64,000 bases of DNA from Chloroflexota bacterium (GTDB taxonomy: Bacteria; Chloroflexota; Anaerolineae; Anaerolineales; Villigracilaceae), in the NCBI GenBank assembly GCA_023459215.1, contig JAEWVF010000021.1:1-64000 (forward strand), read 5' to 3'. This document shows, piece by piece, positions 24,281 to 33,747 of this stretch. The notes beneath the pieces are model-generated. The model did no database searches and had not been told where the DNA came from. It was given only the letters and a program-made list of their open reading frames with translations. Each line of letters opens with the position of its first letter. Within the stretch, counting starts at the first letter, position 1. The translations under genes were made by a program, and so were the position numbers.

Positions 24281-24928
24281 TTACGTGCTTTTTGTCCCGC
24301 ACTCCGCGCAGAATTTGGCGTTCGGGGCCAGTTCCGCGCCGCATTCGGTGCAATGTTTCTTGGTTTGGATCTTTGCCCCGCACTCGGGACAGAATTTGGC
24401 GTTGGTTTGCAGGGGTGCATGACAGGCCGGGCAGGAGGCGCTCACGCCCGCCCGCCAGCTTTCCTCGGTCAGCATCGAACGGTCTTCCTGGGCAACCTGC
24501 GAGTTGGCCCAGATTTCCTCTACGGTGCGGCTGGCCTGGGCGGCGGCCATCTCCACGCCCAGGTCGGGCGCGCAACTCTTGCACAATCCCTTTTTGGTGT
24601 TCCAGCAGGCTTTTTTACAAACCCAGGTGGAACAGCGCGGGCACTGGATAAAATCGGGTTTGAGTTCTTCCATGGCCTTGGTAAAAGCATCATCGTGGGC
24701 TTTTTCCCAGGTGGCCGAGCGGGCGCGCTCGCCCAGGTTGGCGGCCTGGCCGAAAACGCCGCCGAACAGGCTGCTGGCCGTATCCAGCGCGCCGGAAACC
24801 ACGCCCAGCGCCGAGGGCTGGAAGCGGGTGCGGTAGCCTGTGCCGCAGCGGTTGCAGTTGAACTCGAACTGGAACCCCTGGTTATTGCTTAAGTCTGTAT
24901 AGTTGCGGGTGAATTCGATGGCTCCCAT
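24281..24928 (-). CDS. multi-zinc-ribbon protein of unknown function
   Basis: 215 residues from the ATG at 24928, chosen for its AAGGAG ribosome site; the longer frame to 25090 runs through the next promoter region. N-terminal residues 20-60 hold CNRCGTGYRTRF, the middle has QCPRCSTWVCKKACWN and KGLCKSCAPD, and the C-terminus has three double-Cys ribbons (CPACHAPL...CPECGAK, CTECGAE...CAECGTK). Between them is a Gly/Ala-rich segment (GVVSGALDTASSLFGGVFGQAANLG) that could insert in or touch the membrane. Zinc-ribbon proteins of this type are common in Chloroflexi without assigned roles. Confidence 0.82.
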   Translation of the reverse strand: MGAIEFTRNYTDLSNNQGFQFEFNCNRCGTGYRTRFQPSALGVVSGALDTASSLFGGVFGQAANLGERARSATWEKAHDDAFTKAMEELKPDFIQCPRCSTWVCKKACWNTKKGLCKSCAPDLGVEMAAAQASRTVEEIWANSQVAQEDRSMLTEESWRAGVSASCPACHAPLQTNAKFCPECGAKIQTKKHCTECGAELAPNAKFCAECGTKST

Positions 24929-25101
24929 CGGTTGCTCCTTGAAAATAGTTCGATTGTGAAGGTAAGTGCAACTATACAACAATTTAAGGCTTTCGACAAT
25001 CAGCCTATTGGTAGGATAACACGAAATATTTGCCCAACTTTGGCCCAGTTGGCCTATAATCAAATCCAACCGGGGATTTTTGCCCCGCACTGGGAGGTTG
25101 T

Positions 25102-26070
25102 ATGCCGAAGATTTTCCCGACCCTGTTTATGTTTGGGCTGATTTTGGCCCTGTCGGCCTGTGGACAGGCCTCGCCAGCCGTGACGATAACGCCTTCGCCG
25201 TCCCAGACTCCTTTCCCGGCTGTTATGGAAACCGCGCTGCCGGATTTACCCGCCCTGCCGGCGCTCGTTGAGCCTACAGCGACTGTCACCAGCGCGCCGC
25301 CGCTGCTTTCATTCAGTCCGATCTTGTTTCGCGAGGGCGGGGCTGATCGCTATTACAGCTTCCAATTGTTGGGCGGCTACCTGGGCGGAAGCTGGCTGGA
25401 TGACGATGCCACTTTTGCCCGCATGGCTTTTCGTCAGCCGCACGACCTTTATACACCGGATGGCTACCTGGGCATTTTCCATCCCTATGATGCGACCACG
25501 GAGGCCGGCCCACCGTATCACGGCGCAACCTATGTCGGCTCGGATTTTTCGCAGTCGCAGCCGTTGTTGTTCGGTTTTTCGCAGGGCTGGCGGGTCACTT
25601 CGCGCCCGATCCAGGAGCTGGATGTTGCATCCGACCTGTACCGCCAGGCGGTCCGGGATTGGCTTCAGGCCCAGGGCTTGGCCGAACCAAACGTGCAAAT
25701 CCAGCGCATCGCGCGGGTCGACCTGGAAGGGGATGGGGTTGATGAGGTTTTTATCGCGGCCACGTATTTCAAGACCCCAAATCCGCTTTCGCCGCTGGTT
25801 GAGTTGGGCGATTATTCAATTGTTTTGCTTCGGAAGGTCAGCGGCAATGAGGTGCTGACCCTGCCCCTGGCTGCCGATGTTTATCACAATGCCCTGGCCG
25901 AAGCCGGCTATCCGCTGACCTATGAATTGCTCACCTTTTTGGATCTGAACCAGGATGGCGTTCTTGAGATTATCCTGACCGTGACCCGCTGGGAGGGCAG
26001 CGGGGTGATTGTGTACGAGTTCAAGAATGGCACGGTGATCGAGGTTTTGCGTGAAGTAGCTGCCGAATAA
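25102..26070 (+). CDS. lipoprotein of unknown function with Asp-rich calcium-like loops
   Basis: 322 residues. A signal sequence with lipobox (LILALSACGQ, Cys about residue 16) indicates export and lipid anchoring, followed by a Pro/Thr-rich linker (residues 20-70). The C-terminal part contains two DxDxDG-like loops, DLEGDGVDEVF and DLNQDGVLEII, of the FG-GAP/VCBS or EF-hand-like kind that bind calcium. A TATAAT at 25055-25060 lies upstream. Its substrate is unknown. It sits alone between a divergent zinc-ribbon gene and dnaG. Confidence 0.82.
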   Translation: MPKIFPTLFMFGLILALSACGQASPAVTITPSPSQTPFPAVMETALPDLPALPALVEPTATVTSAPPLLSFSPILFREGGADRYYSFQLLGGYLGGSWLDDDATFARMAFRQPHDLYTPDGYLGIFHPYDATTEAGPPYHGATYVGSDFSQSQPLLFGFSQGWRVTSRPIQELDVASDLYRQAVRDWLQAQGLAEPNVQIQRIARVDLEGDGVDEVFIAATYFKTPNPLSPLVELGDYSIVLLRKVSGNEVLTLPLAADVYHNALAEAGYPLTYELLTFLDLNQDGVLEIILTVTRWEGSGVIVYEFKNGTVIEVLREVAAE

Positions 26071-26104
26071 TTGAAAATAGCGGGCCGTTGGCGCTTTTTT
26101 CGTG

Positions 26105-26133
26105 TTGCATCGCATCCCAAGCGAGTCTATAAT
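26105..26133 (+). promoter_or_regulatory. dnaG promoter, probably giving a leaderless mRNA
   Basis: TTGCAT (26105-26110), a 17-bp spacer and TATAAT (26128-26133) make a near-ideal sigma-70 promoter. The dnaG ATG is at 26141, only seven bases beyond the -10, so transcription should start at or within a base or two of the start codon. No Shine-Dalgarno is present. Confidence 0.7.
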
Positions 26134-26140
26134 TCAATCC

Positions 26141-28039
26141 ATGTCTTCTATCGACGATATCAAATCCCGTATCGACATTCTCGACCTGGCCGCTGAGACC
26201 GGGGTCAAATTGCGCCGCACCGGACGCAACTATACGGGGTTCTGCCCCTTCCACCAGAATACGCGCACACCGGCTTTTGTTGTCTGGCCGGAGAGCGGAA
26301 CCTGGCGCTGCTTCGGTGAATGCAACGAGGGCGGCGATATCTTCAAATTCGTGATGAAGAAGGAAGGCGTCGATTTCAAGGAAGCCCTGCAGCGGCTGGC
26401 TGAAAAGGCCGGGGTTACGCTGGAACGCCTCCAGCCGGAGAAGCCGGAGCAGAAGGAAGAAAATTCCCGACTGCGCAACCTGCTCGAAGATGCGGTCACT
26501 TTTTACCGGCATCAGTTGCTCAACACCGAGGCCGGCAAGGTGGCCCTGACCTACCTGCGCGAGAAACGCAACCTGACGCTGGAAACCATCGAAGCGTTTG
26601 GCCTGGGGTATGCCCCGCATTCCTGGGATGCGACCTTGAATTATTTCAAGGGCAAGCACTATAGCGAACAGGATATTTTCGACGTTGGCCTGCTCTCGGA
26701 ACGGGACAATGGCGGCTACTACGACAAGTTCCGCCACCGCATCATGATTCCGATCCGCGATGAGAACGGGCGCATGACCGGCTTCGGCGGGCGTATTCTC
26801 GATCCGAACGATATCCCCAAGTTCATGAACTCGCCCCAGACCGTCTTGTTCGATAAAGGCCGCCTGCTGTACGGACTCGACCGGGCGCGCAAACCGATCC
26901 GGGCGGCGGACCAGGCGGTGATTGTCGAAGGCTACCTGGATGTGATTGCCGTCCACCAGGCGGGCTATGAGAACGTTGTCTCGCCGATGGGCACGGCCCT
27001 GACCGAAGACCAGTTGCGCATGTTGAAGCGCTTTACCCGCAAAATCGTCCTGGCCCTCGACCCGGACGTGGCCGGGCAGAAAGCCGTCCTGCGCGGGCTG
27101 GATGCCGCCCGTGAAGCCATGGATCGTGAAGAGGTGCTCGGCTTCGATGCGCGTGGGCTGCTGCGTCACGAAGCCCGCCTGCAAGCCGATTTGCGCGTGG
27201 CGACCATGCCCGATGACCTCGACCCGGATGAAATCGTAGCCCGCGAACCGGCTGAATGGGCGCGCCTGATTGCTGCCGCCAAGCCCATTGTCGAGCATGT
27301 GCTCGATACCCTGGTGGCGGAGCGCGACATCAACGACCCGAAGACCAAGGGCGAGATCGCCGCCCAGATTGTGCCGCTGATCGAAGATTTGCCCAATCCG
27401 GTCGAGCGCGATTCGTACCGGCAGATGCTGGCGCGCCGCCTGAAGGTGGATGAACGCACCTTGACCGGGGTCAAGGTTGCGGGTGGTACGATCCGCCGCG
27501 CGCCGCGCCAAAGACCGGATGCGGCCCAGGGTCAGCCACCAGTCCCGGCTGCTGCGCCCGTCTCCCCATTCCGCAAGATGGAAGCCGCCTGCCTGGGCCA
27601 CATTTTGCGCCGGCCCGACCTGTTGCCGCGCCTCGACCGGCGTTTGCAGGAAGCCGGGTTAAGCGCGTTGGGTGTCGCAGATTTCGAGTATACTGATTAC
27701 CAGTCGATTTTGCTGCTCGTGCAACGCTCGCTTGAGCAGGATGAATCTGACACGACCGCTTTTGTCAATTCGCGGCTGGTGGCAGAGCTAAGCGAAACTC
27801 ACGCCGAACTGCTCGCCCAACCTGCCCCGAAGGGGGCTGACGACCGCCTGCTCGATGAATTGACCCGCCAGGTGCTGCAAATGCGCCGCATGGTTTTGGG
27901 CGAAAGCGTCAACCAGTTGCGTTTCCTGGCTGAAGAAACCCAGGCCGCCGAGTTGAACCGCAGCGCCCAGCAATATGCCCGTGTTTTGCAGGCCATTGAC
28001 CAGGCTCGCAAACGTTTGAGCGAGTACCGCCGGGAGTGA
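26141..28039 (+). CDS. dnaG: DNA primase
   Basis: Makes RNA primers at the replication fork. 632 residues from the ATG at 26141. The longer frame to 26102 is rejected because a promoter occupies that stretch. Zinc-binding domain: CPFH...WRCFGECNEGGDIF (a C-x3-C variant of the usual C-x2-C, also familiar in Chloroflexi). Toprim core: VIVEGYLDVIAVHQAG (Glu) and LALDPDVAGQKA (Asp-x-Asp). The C-terminal part (residues about 450-632), which binds the DnaB helicase, is less conserved. Stop overlaps the rpoD ribosome site, giving a dnaG-rpoD operon as in many bacteria. Confidence 0.96.
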   Translation: MSSIDDIKSRIDILDLAAETGVKLRRTGRNYTGFCPFHQNTRTPAFVVWPESGTWRCFGECNEGGDIFKFVMKKEGVDFKEALQRLAEKAGVTLERLQPEKPEQKEENSRLRNLLEDAVTFYRHQLLNTEAGKVALTYLREKRNLTLETIEAFGLGYAPHSWDATLNYFKGKHYSEQDIFDVGLLSERDNGGYYDKFRHRIMIPIRDENGRMTGFGGRILDPNDIPKFMNSPQTVLFDKGRLLYGLDRARKPIRAADQAVIVEGYLDVIAVHQAGYENVVSPMGTALTEDQLRMLKRFTRKIVLALDPDVAGQKAVLRGLDAAREAMDREEVLGFDARGLLRHEARLQADLRVATMPDDLDPDEIVAREPAEWARLIAAAKPIVEHVLDTLVAERDINDPKTKGEIAAQIVPLIEDLPNPVERDSYRQMLARRLKVDERTLTGVKVAGGTIRRAPRQRPDAAQGQPPVPAAAPVSPFRKMEAACLGHILRRPDLLPRLDRRLQEAGLSALGVADFEYTDYQSILLLVQRSLEQDESDTTAFVNSRLVAELSETHAELLAQPAPKGADDRLLDELTRQVLQMRRMVLGESVNQLRFLAEETQAAELNRSAQQYARVLQAIDQARKRLSEYRRE

Positions 28040-28041
28040 AC

Positions 28042-29562
28042 ATGCCACGCAAGCCCAAGCCCAAAGATATTTCTTTGCCCCCCGCCGACGAACTTGAAGC
28101 CTTTACCCCGGATGTCGAGGAAAGCGATCTGGCGCTCGACGATCCGGCCGTGCTTGACCCGGACGAAGCCCTTGAAATGGTGCGCCCGGCGCTGACCAGT
28201 GAACTTTCGGAAGACCCGGTGCGGCTGTACCTGCGCGAGATCGGCCAGGTCAAACTGCTCGATTCGGATAGCGAGTTCCGGCTTTCGACCATGATCGAGG
28301 CCCACCGCCTGGTCGAGCGCCTGGAGCGGAATGTGCCCCGCCGGGGCGTTGGCCGCGCCACCCAGATTTACCGCTCCGTTTTGGATGACCTGGTGATTGC
28401 CTGGAAGCGTTTTGCCGAGGACGCGAAACGCCTCGCTGTGCAACTGCCCGATTTGGGCTTGGTGCTGGCGGAAGCCCAGGCGCTGCGCCAGGGCTGGGAC
28501 AGCGACAGCCCCTCGTACCTGCGCGCCTTTTTGGACAACGGCCAGTGGGGCAGCGATGTGATGTGGAACGGCCTGGCGGCCAATGCCTTCAACTTTTTTA
28601 TCGGCTTTTACCTGTTGCCGCCCGACCTGGCAGTCTGGGTGATGAAATATTGCCACCAGCACAATTCGTGCCCGGCCCCGCGCAGCCTGTACCAGCACCT
28701 GCCCGAAGAAGAAGAATTGATTCTCGACCTGAAAATCATCCAGGTGCGCGCCGACGAGGCCACCCAGGCCCTGGTGCGCGCCAACCTGCGTCTGGTGGTC
28801 AGTGTGGCCAAGCGTTACCTCGGGCGCGGGATTTCGTTCCTCGACCTGATCCAGGAAGGCAACCTGGGGCTGCTGCGGGCGGTCAACAAATTCGACCCGC
28901 GGCGCGGATTCAAGTTCAGCACCTACGCCACCTGGTGGATTCGCCAGTCTATTAACCGCTCGATTGCCGAGCAGGCGCGCACGATCCGCATCCCGGTTCA
29001 TCTCTTTGAGTCGATCACGCGCATCCTGCGCATCCAGCGCTCGCTGGTGCAGACCTATGGCCGCGAACCGACCACCGAGGAACTGGCCCTGGAAGTGGGC
29101 TATCTCTCCGCCGCCGACGTGCAGGCCATCCTGCGCTCCAAGGCGGAGGGCGGCGAACTGGAAGAATCGATTGCGCGGCGCTGGACAGCCGCCAGCAGCA
29201 AGGTGGATAAGGTGCTGCGTTCCGCCGAGGAGCCGGTTTCGCTCGAAGGCCCGGTCGGCGACGAGGAGTCTTCGCAGTTGGGCGATTTTATCCAGGACGA
29301 TGACGCCCTCGAGCCGATGGACGCCGCTGCGCGCGAAATGCTGCGCGAGCAGGTCCAACATGCCCTGGCGGCGCTTTCGGAACGTGAGCGCCAGGTGCTC
29401 GAACTGCGCTTCGGCCTGATCGACGGCAAAGACCATACCCTCGAGGAAGTCAGCCGCTATTTCAACGTCACCCGTGAGCGCATCCGCCAGATCGAGGCCA
29501 AGGCGTTGAGAAAACTCAGGCATCCGACCAGAAGCCGACAGTTGAGAGATTATTTGGGATAA
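28042..29562 (+). CDS. rpoD: RNA polymerase primary sigma factor
   Basis: Housekeeping sigma-70, 506 residues. Start ATG at 28042 with GGGAG five bases upstream; an overlapping GTG is less likely. Region 1.2 (VRLYLREIGQVKLL), region 2 (LRLVVSVAKRYLGRGISFLDLIQEGNLGLLRAV, then FSTYATWWIRQSINRSI), region 3 (IRIPVHLFE) and region 4 (LSERERQVLELRFGLIDG, then TRERIRQIEAKALRKLRHP) are clear. The stretch between 1.2 and 2 (residues about 95-235) is a long non-conserved insert rather than the usual short one, carrying hydrophobic helices. Co-transcribed with dnaG; terminator follows. Confidence 0.95.
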   Translation: MPRKPKPKDISLPPADELEAFTPDVEESDLALDDPAVLDPDEALEMVRPALTSELSEDPVRLYLREIGQVKLLDSDSEFRLSTMIEAHRLVERLERNVPRRGVGRATQIYRSVLDDLVIAWKRFAEDAKRLAVQLPDLGLVLAEAQALRQGWDSDSPSYLRAFLDNGQWGSDVMWNGLAANAFNFFIGFYLLPPDLAVWVMKYCHQHNSCPAPRSLYQHLPEEEELILDLKIIQVRADEATQALVRANLRLVVSVAKRYLGRGISFLDLIQEGNLGLLRAVNKFDPRRGFKFSTYATWWIRQSINRSIAEQARTIRIPVHLFESITRILRIQRSLVQTYGREPTTEELALEVGYLSAADVQAILRSKAEGGELEESIARRWTAASSKVDKVLRSAEEPVSLEGPVGDEESSQLGDFIQDDDALEPMDAAAREMLREQVQHALAALSERERQVLELRFGLIDGKDHTLEEVSRYFNVTRERIRQIEAKALRKLRHPTRSRQLRDYLG

Positions 29563-29606
29563 CCCGGACAACCTGGTTTTGAGAAGAGAAGCTCACCCTG
29601 TACGCG

Positions 29607-29650
29607 GAAAGTGGAAAGTAGGCGAAAAGCTACTTTCCACTTTCTTTTTC
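29607..29650 (+). terminator. terminator of dnaG-rpoD
   Basis: 15-bp perfect stem GAAAGTGGAAAGTAG / CTACTTTCCACTTTC, followed by TTTTTCCTTTT. The AAAGTGGAAAGTAG word is itself of a kind that recurs as a scattered repeat in related genomes. Confidence 0.85.
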
Positions 29651-29709
29651 CTTTTCTAACGCAAAATTTAGACTGGTTTGGTATTCTTTTCCCATTCAGG
29701 AGCAAGCCC

Positions 29710-30654
<945 letters not shown>

Positions 30655-30663
30655 TTCAACGTC

Positions 30664-30692
30664 GTAGGGGCGAGCCGTCGGCTCGCCCCTGC
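30664..30692. repeat. GTAGGGGCG-family palindrome between msrP and msrQ
   Basis: GTAGGGGCGAGCCG, one T, then CGGCTCGCCCCTGC: 14-bp arms with one mismatch. It sits inside the msrPQ operon, 10 bp after the msrP stop, so it is read through. Confidence 0.85.
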
Positions 30693-30706
30693 GGAAAATA
30701 AATCAT

Positions 30707-31345
30707 ATGAAAAAAAATCGTTTTACCCCGCTCCAAATCCTGGTCCATTTTGCCGGCTGGCTGCCGCTCGGCCTGCTGCTCTTCGACTTCCTGCGCGACA
30801 ACCTGACCGCCAACCCGATCCAGGCCATCGAGCAGCGCACCGGACTGAACGCCATCACCTTCCTGCTCCTGTCGCTGGCCTGCACCCCGGTCGCTTCCGT
30901 CTTTGGTTGGAAGGAACTGACCCAGCGCCGCAAAGCGCTCGGCAATTATGGCTTCTTGTATGCCGCCCTGCACGTGACCACGTTCTTTGTCCTGGATTAT
31001 GGCCTGAACCTGGCGGCGGTCTGGCGCGATGTGGGCAGCAAATCCTTTATTATCATCGGCGCGCTGGCTTTCCTGCTGCTGCTGCCGCTGGCGGTGACCT
31101 CGTTCAACTATTGGATGAAACGCCTGGGCAAGAACTGGAAGCGCCTGCATCGCCTGGCCTACATTATCTCCCCGCTGGTGGTGGTGCATTTCTTCATGGC
31201 CAAGAAAGGCGACCTGCTCAACCTGAGCGGCGACATCCTTCAGCCGCTGGCTTATGGCGCGGTTGCGCTCGTTTTACTGCTCCTGCGCCTGGCCCCGGTC
31301 AAAAAGCCGCTGATCGCCCTGCGCCAAAAACTTTTTGCCCGATAA
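30707..31345 (+). CDS. msrQ: MsrQ-type haem membrane subunit
   Basis: Integral-membrane b-haem protein of the ferric-reductase-like family that feeds electrons from the quinone pool or flavin to MsrP. 212 residues with about six hydrophobic helices. His residues suited to haem ligation occur in YAALHVTTFF, KRLHRLAYI and VVVHFFMAKKG. The 1-212 span is the usual size. The start ATG has no strong Shine-Dalgarno, possibly because the palindrome was inserted just upstream. Followed by another GTAGGGGCG palindrome. Confidence 0.92.
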   Translation: MKKNRFTPLQILVHFAGWLPLGLLLFDFLRDNLTANPIQAIEQRTGLNAITFLLLSLACTPVASVFGWKELTQRRKALGNYGFLYAALHVTTFFVLDYGLNLAAVWRDVGSKSFIIIGALAFLLLLPLAVTSFNYWMKRLGKNWKRLHRLAYIISPLVVVHFFMAKKGDLLNLSGDILQPLAYGAVALVLLLLRLAPVKKPLIALRQKLFAR

Positions 31346-31349
31346 ATGC

Positions 31350-31380
31350 GTAGGGGCGACCCATTGGGTCGCCCCTCTAC
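31350..31380. repeat. GTAGGGGCG-family palindrome downstream of msrQ
   Basis: GTAGGGGCGACCCA directly followed by TTGGGTCGCCCCT and CTAC; perfect 11-bp core stem GGGGCGACCCA/TGGGTCGCCCC. It lies between convergent msrQ and the gene at 31390, where it could end transcription. Confidence 0.85.
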
Positions 31381-31389
31381 AACGTTCTG

Positions 31390-31614
31390 CTAGAAAATCC
31401 CGCGGATGACCAGCAGGAAACCGATGATGGCCAGCGGAATGCCGATGATCGCTCCGATGACGGTCAGGCTGATGAGAACGCCCACCAGCATGAATACCAG
31501 CCCGAGCACGATGGCAACGAAGCGGCCGGTCATTTCCAGGATGGTTGTCAGTAGGGTCCAGATGGCCCAGAACGGCCAGAGATACCAGGGGACAGTACTT
31601 GTTTTTTGGGTCAT
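31390..31614 (-). CDS. small membrane protein, two helices
   Basis: 74 residues of unknown function. Two long hydrophobic helices (residues about 28-50 FVAIVLGLVFMLVGVLISLTV and 52-72 GAIIGIPLAIIGFLLVIRGI) follow a short aromatic N-terminus (TVPWYLWPFWAIWTLLTTILE). A perfect GGAGG ribosome site precedes the ATG at 31614, and the 3' end is just 10 bp from a palindrome. The size and Gly-rich helices recall small two-span proteins widespread in environmental bacteria; no role can be given. Confidence 0.75.
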   Translation of the reverse strand: MTQKTSTVPWYLWPFWAIWTLLTTILEMTGRFVAIVLGLVFMLVGVLISLTVIGAIIGIPLAIIGFLLVIRGIF

Positions 31615-31664
31615 TTTTACCTCCGTTTAAGTACAGAGATATACGCGCTTCAACGCATCCGGTT

Positions 31665-32261
31665 TTATGGGCAGACGCGTTGGAATTTGATCCGATCCAG
31701 GAAAACCTGGCTGCGGGCGATGACGTCTCCCTGGGTGTTGGTCAGCACGAACTGGTATTGCAGCCAGGCCGGATCATATTCCTTGTATTCCGGTACGTTG
31801 ACCGCCCGCAGTTTATATTCATACCGGCCAGATCCCAGTGGACGCATGGCCAGCCCGGTGTTCCAGGCGCTTTGCGCGCCGCTTTTCTGGTTGCGTAAGC
31901 GAACGAACAGGAGCACGCTGAAGACTTTTTCGGGCTGGCTGACGGTGACATCGAAAGTTACATCCTTGGGCGAACAGTCGCCGCCGTAGTAAATCTGTTC
32001 GGTGCTGAGGTTGATCTGCGCTAACGACTCGGCGGCCAGGGTGGCGGTGGCGAGTTCAACCGTCGGCGTGGCGGAAGCGGATTCAACGGTAGCCAACCCT
32101 TGGGTGGGTGCGCTGGCTTCCGTCCCCTCGGGCGGGGTGAAGGTTTCCTGGACAGCGGTTGGGAAAATGAGCGGCTCGATGGTCGGGCGCGGGGCGAGGC
32201 CTGGCGCGCTGCAAGCCAGCGCAGCCAGGATCAAGGGCAGGCAGAACCGGGCGATTTTCAT
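31665..32261 (-). CDS. lipoprotein of unknown function
   Basis: 198 residues from the ATG at 32261, preceded by AAGGAG; the longer frame would cross the promoter of the divergent gene. Signal peptide with lipobox (LILAALACSAPG, Cys about residue 17), a Thr/Pro/Ala-rich linker (residues 25-80), then a beta-rich domain with CSPKDVTFDVTVSQPEKVFSVLLFVRL that resembles an extracellular immunoglobulin-like fold. Cys appear at both ends of the domain (GGDCSP and final RVCP), perhaps as a disulfide, fitting the DsbA gene that diverges from it. Confidence 0.78.
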   Translation of the reverse strand: MKIARFCLPLILAALACSAPGLAPRPTIEPLIFPTAVQETFTPPEGTEASAPTQGLATVESASATPTVELATATLAAESLAQINLSTEQIYYGGDCSPKDVTFDVTVSQPEKVFSVLLFVRLRNQKSGAQSAWNTGLAMRPLGSGRYEYKLRAVNVPEYKEYDPAWLQYQFVLTNTQGDVIARSQVFLDRIKFQRVCP

Positions 32262-32312
32262 CTTTTCTCCTTTTGCGCCCATGATAGCATTTTGCAACAA
32301 TACTTTGCAAGG

Positions 32313-32318
32313 TATAAT
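32313..32318 (+). promoter_or_regulatory. -10 box of the dsbA-like gene, very close to its start
   Basis: TATAAT lies six bases before the ATG at 32325. An upstream TTTGCAA word (32291-32297) may be the -35. Like dnaG, this predicts a leaderless or near-leaderless mRNA. Confidence 0.5.
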
Positions 32319-32324
32319 GCCGCC

Positions 32325-33080
32325 ATGACCGAACCCGAATTGACTCCAGATGAGAAAGCGCCGGTTTCTGCCCGGCGAAGGCGGCCAAGCTTGCCGCAAT
32401 GGCCCAATCGTATCCTGCCGCTGGTTTTGCTCGGACTGGCCTTGTTTGGCTCCGGGCTGGGCACCGGCTGGTACCTGTGGGGGCAGGATCAGCCTGCCGC
32501 TGAAACACTCCAGACCTCCCAGCTTGAAATCCCCGAGACGCTGAAGCGCTATGATGTTGGCGGCGAGGGCTTGCCCGCTTTTGGCCCCGACGATGCGCCG
32601 GTTGTGCTAATGGAGTTCAGCGATTACCAATGCCCGTACTGCAAGCGCTGGCATGACGATGTCTTTCCCCTGCTGATTGCCGAATATGGCGACCGGATAA
32701 AGTTTGTTTACCGTAACCTGCCGGTCATTCGTGCAAATTCCGCCGATGCCGCCCGGGCTTCTTATTGCGCCGACGAGCAGGGCGCGTATTGGGAGTATCA
32801 CGAGGCCCTGTTCAGTAATCGCTATGATTTCAGCGAGCAGTCTTATGAGCAATATGCGCGCGACCTCGGCCTGGATGTCGAGGCCTTGCTGGAGTGCTAC
32901 AACTCGGGTCGTTACGCCGACCTGGTCGAGCAGGAATTGCAGTTCGCCCGCTCGATGGGCATCGGCTCGACGCCAACTTTCTTCATCAACGGCATCCCGG
33001 TTGTCGGCGCGCAGCCCTATGATGTTTTCAAGCAGATGATCGACATGGAACTGGCCGGGGAACTGCCGAAGGGGGAATAG
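32325..33080 (+). CDS. DsbA-family thiol-disulfide oxidoreductase, membrane-anchored
   Basis: 251 residues. A basic cytoplasmic tail (ARRRRPSLPQWPNR) and one membrane helix (ILPLVLLGLALFGSGLGTGWYL, residues 30-52) place the thioredoxin-fold domain outside the cell. Active site CPYC at Cys103 and Cys106 in FSDYQCPYCKRWHDDVFP, with the cis-Pro loop GIGSTPTFFINGIPVVG. This belongs to the DsbA/BdbD-like group that forms disulfides in exported proteins. The ATG at 32325 is chosen since the longer frame to 32100 overlaps the divergent lipoprotein gene. Its stop overlaps the start of the kinase gene. Confidence 0.92.
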   Translation: MTEPELTPDEKAPVSARRRRPSLPQWPNRILPLVLLGLALFGSGLGTGWYLWGQDQPAAETLQTSQLEIPETLKRYDVGGEGLPAFGPDDAPVVLMEFSDYQCPYCKRWHDDVFPLLIAEYGDRIKFVYRNLPVIRANSADAARASYCADEQGAYWEYHEALFSNRYDFSEQSYEQYARDLGLDVEALLECYNSGRYADLVEQELQFARSMGIGSTPTFFINGIPVVGAQPYDVFKQMIDMELAGELPKGE

Positions 33081-33745
33081 TGAAAAAATTTGTGGCTGTT
33101 GCCGGCAATATCGGCGTGGGAAAATCGACCCTGGTCAACGGGTTGTGTGTGCGACTCGGCTGGCAGCCGTTCTATGAGCCGGTGGCAGAGAACCCTTACC
33201 TGGCTGATTTTTACCGGGATATGAATGCCTGGGCGTTCCACTCGCAGGTTTTCTTCCTGACGCATCGCCTGCGTTCGCACCATGCGATTTCATCCCACCC
33301 GACTTCGGTCATTCAAGACCGCAGCGTTTACGAAGACGCTGAGATTTTTGCCCACAACCTGTATTTGCAGGGCCATATTACCCCGCGCGATTACCAGACC
33401 TATCGTGAACTGTACCAGACGGCCATGGATTTCCTGCCGCCGCCCGACTTGGTCATTTACCTGCGCGCTTCGGTGCCGACCCTGCTCCAGCGGATTGCCC
33501 GGCGCGGACGCGATTATGAGCGTACCATCAGCGCCGACTATTTGGAGAGCTTGAACCGCTTGTATGAGAACTGGATTTCCGATTTCACCCTTTGCCCGGT
33601 GCTGACCGTCCCGGCGGACGACCTGGATTATGTCGCCCATGCCGGGCACCTGAACCTGATTGTCCGCAAGGTGGACGAGAAGCTGACCGGCCGCGAGGAA
33701 GTGGTTTTCTACCCTGAGGAAGTTGCCCGCGCGGCGGAAGATTGA
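33080..33745 (+). CDS. deoxynucleoside kinase
   Basis: Phosphorylates deoxynucleosides for nucleotide salvage. 221 residues. P-loop GNIGVGKST (residues 8-16), the substrate-contact motif VIQDRSVYEDAEIFAHNLY (Asp-Arg-Ser), and a lid region RIARRGRDYERTIS are those of the dCK/dGK family. The GTG start at 33080 overlaps the dsbA stop by one base (TAGTG), so translation is likely coupled. Whether it prefers deoxyadenosine, deoxyguanosine or deoxycytidine cannot be told from the sequence. Confidence 0.93.
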   Translation: MKKFVAVAGNIGVGKSTLVNGLCVRLGWQPFYEPVAENPYLADFYRDMNAWAFHSQVFFLTHRLRSHHAISSHPTSVIQDRSVYEDAEIFAHNLYLQGHITPRDYQTYRELYQTAMDFLPPPDLVIYLRASVPTLLQRIARRGRDYERTISADYLESLNRLYENWISDFTLCPVLTVPADDLDYVAHAGHLNLIVRKVDEKLTGREEVVFYPEEVARAAED

Positions 33746-33747
33746 TC

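Noticed and set aside
27799..29571. 590-codon minus-strand frame opposite dnaG and rpoD
   Set aside because: Antisense of conserved housekeeping genes; no motif or start signal.
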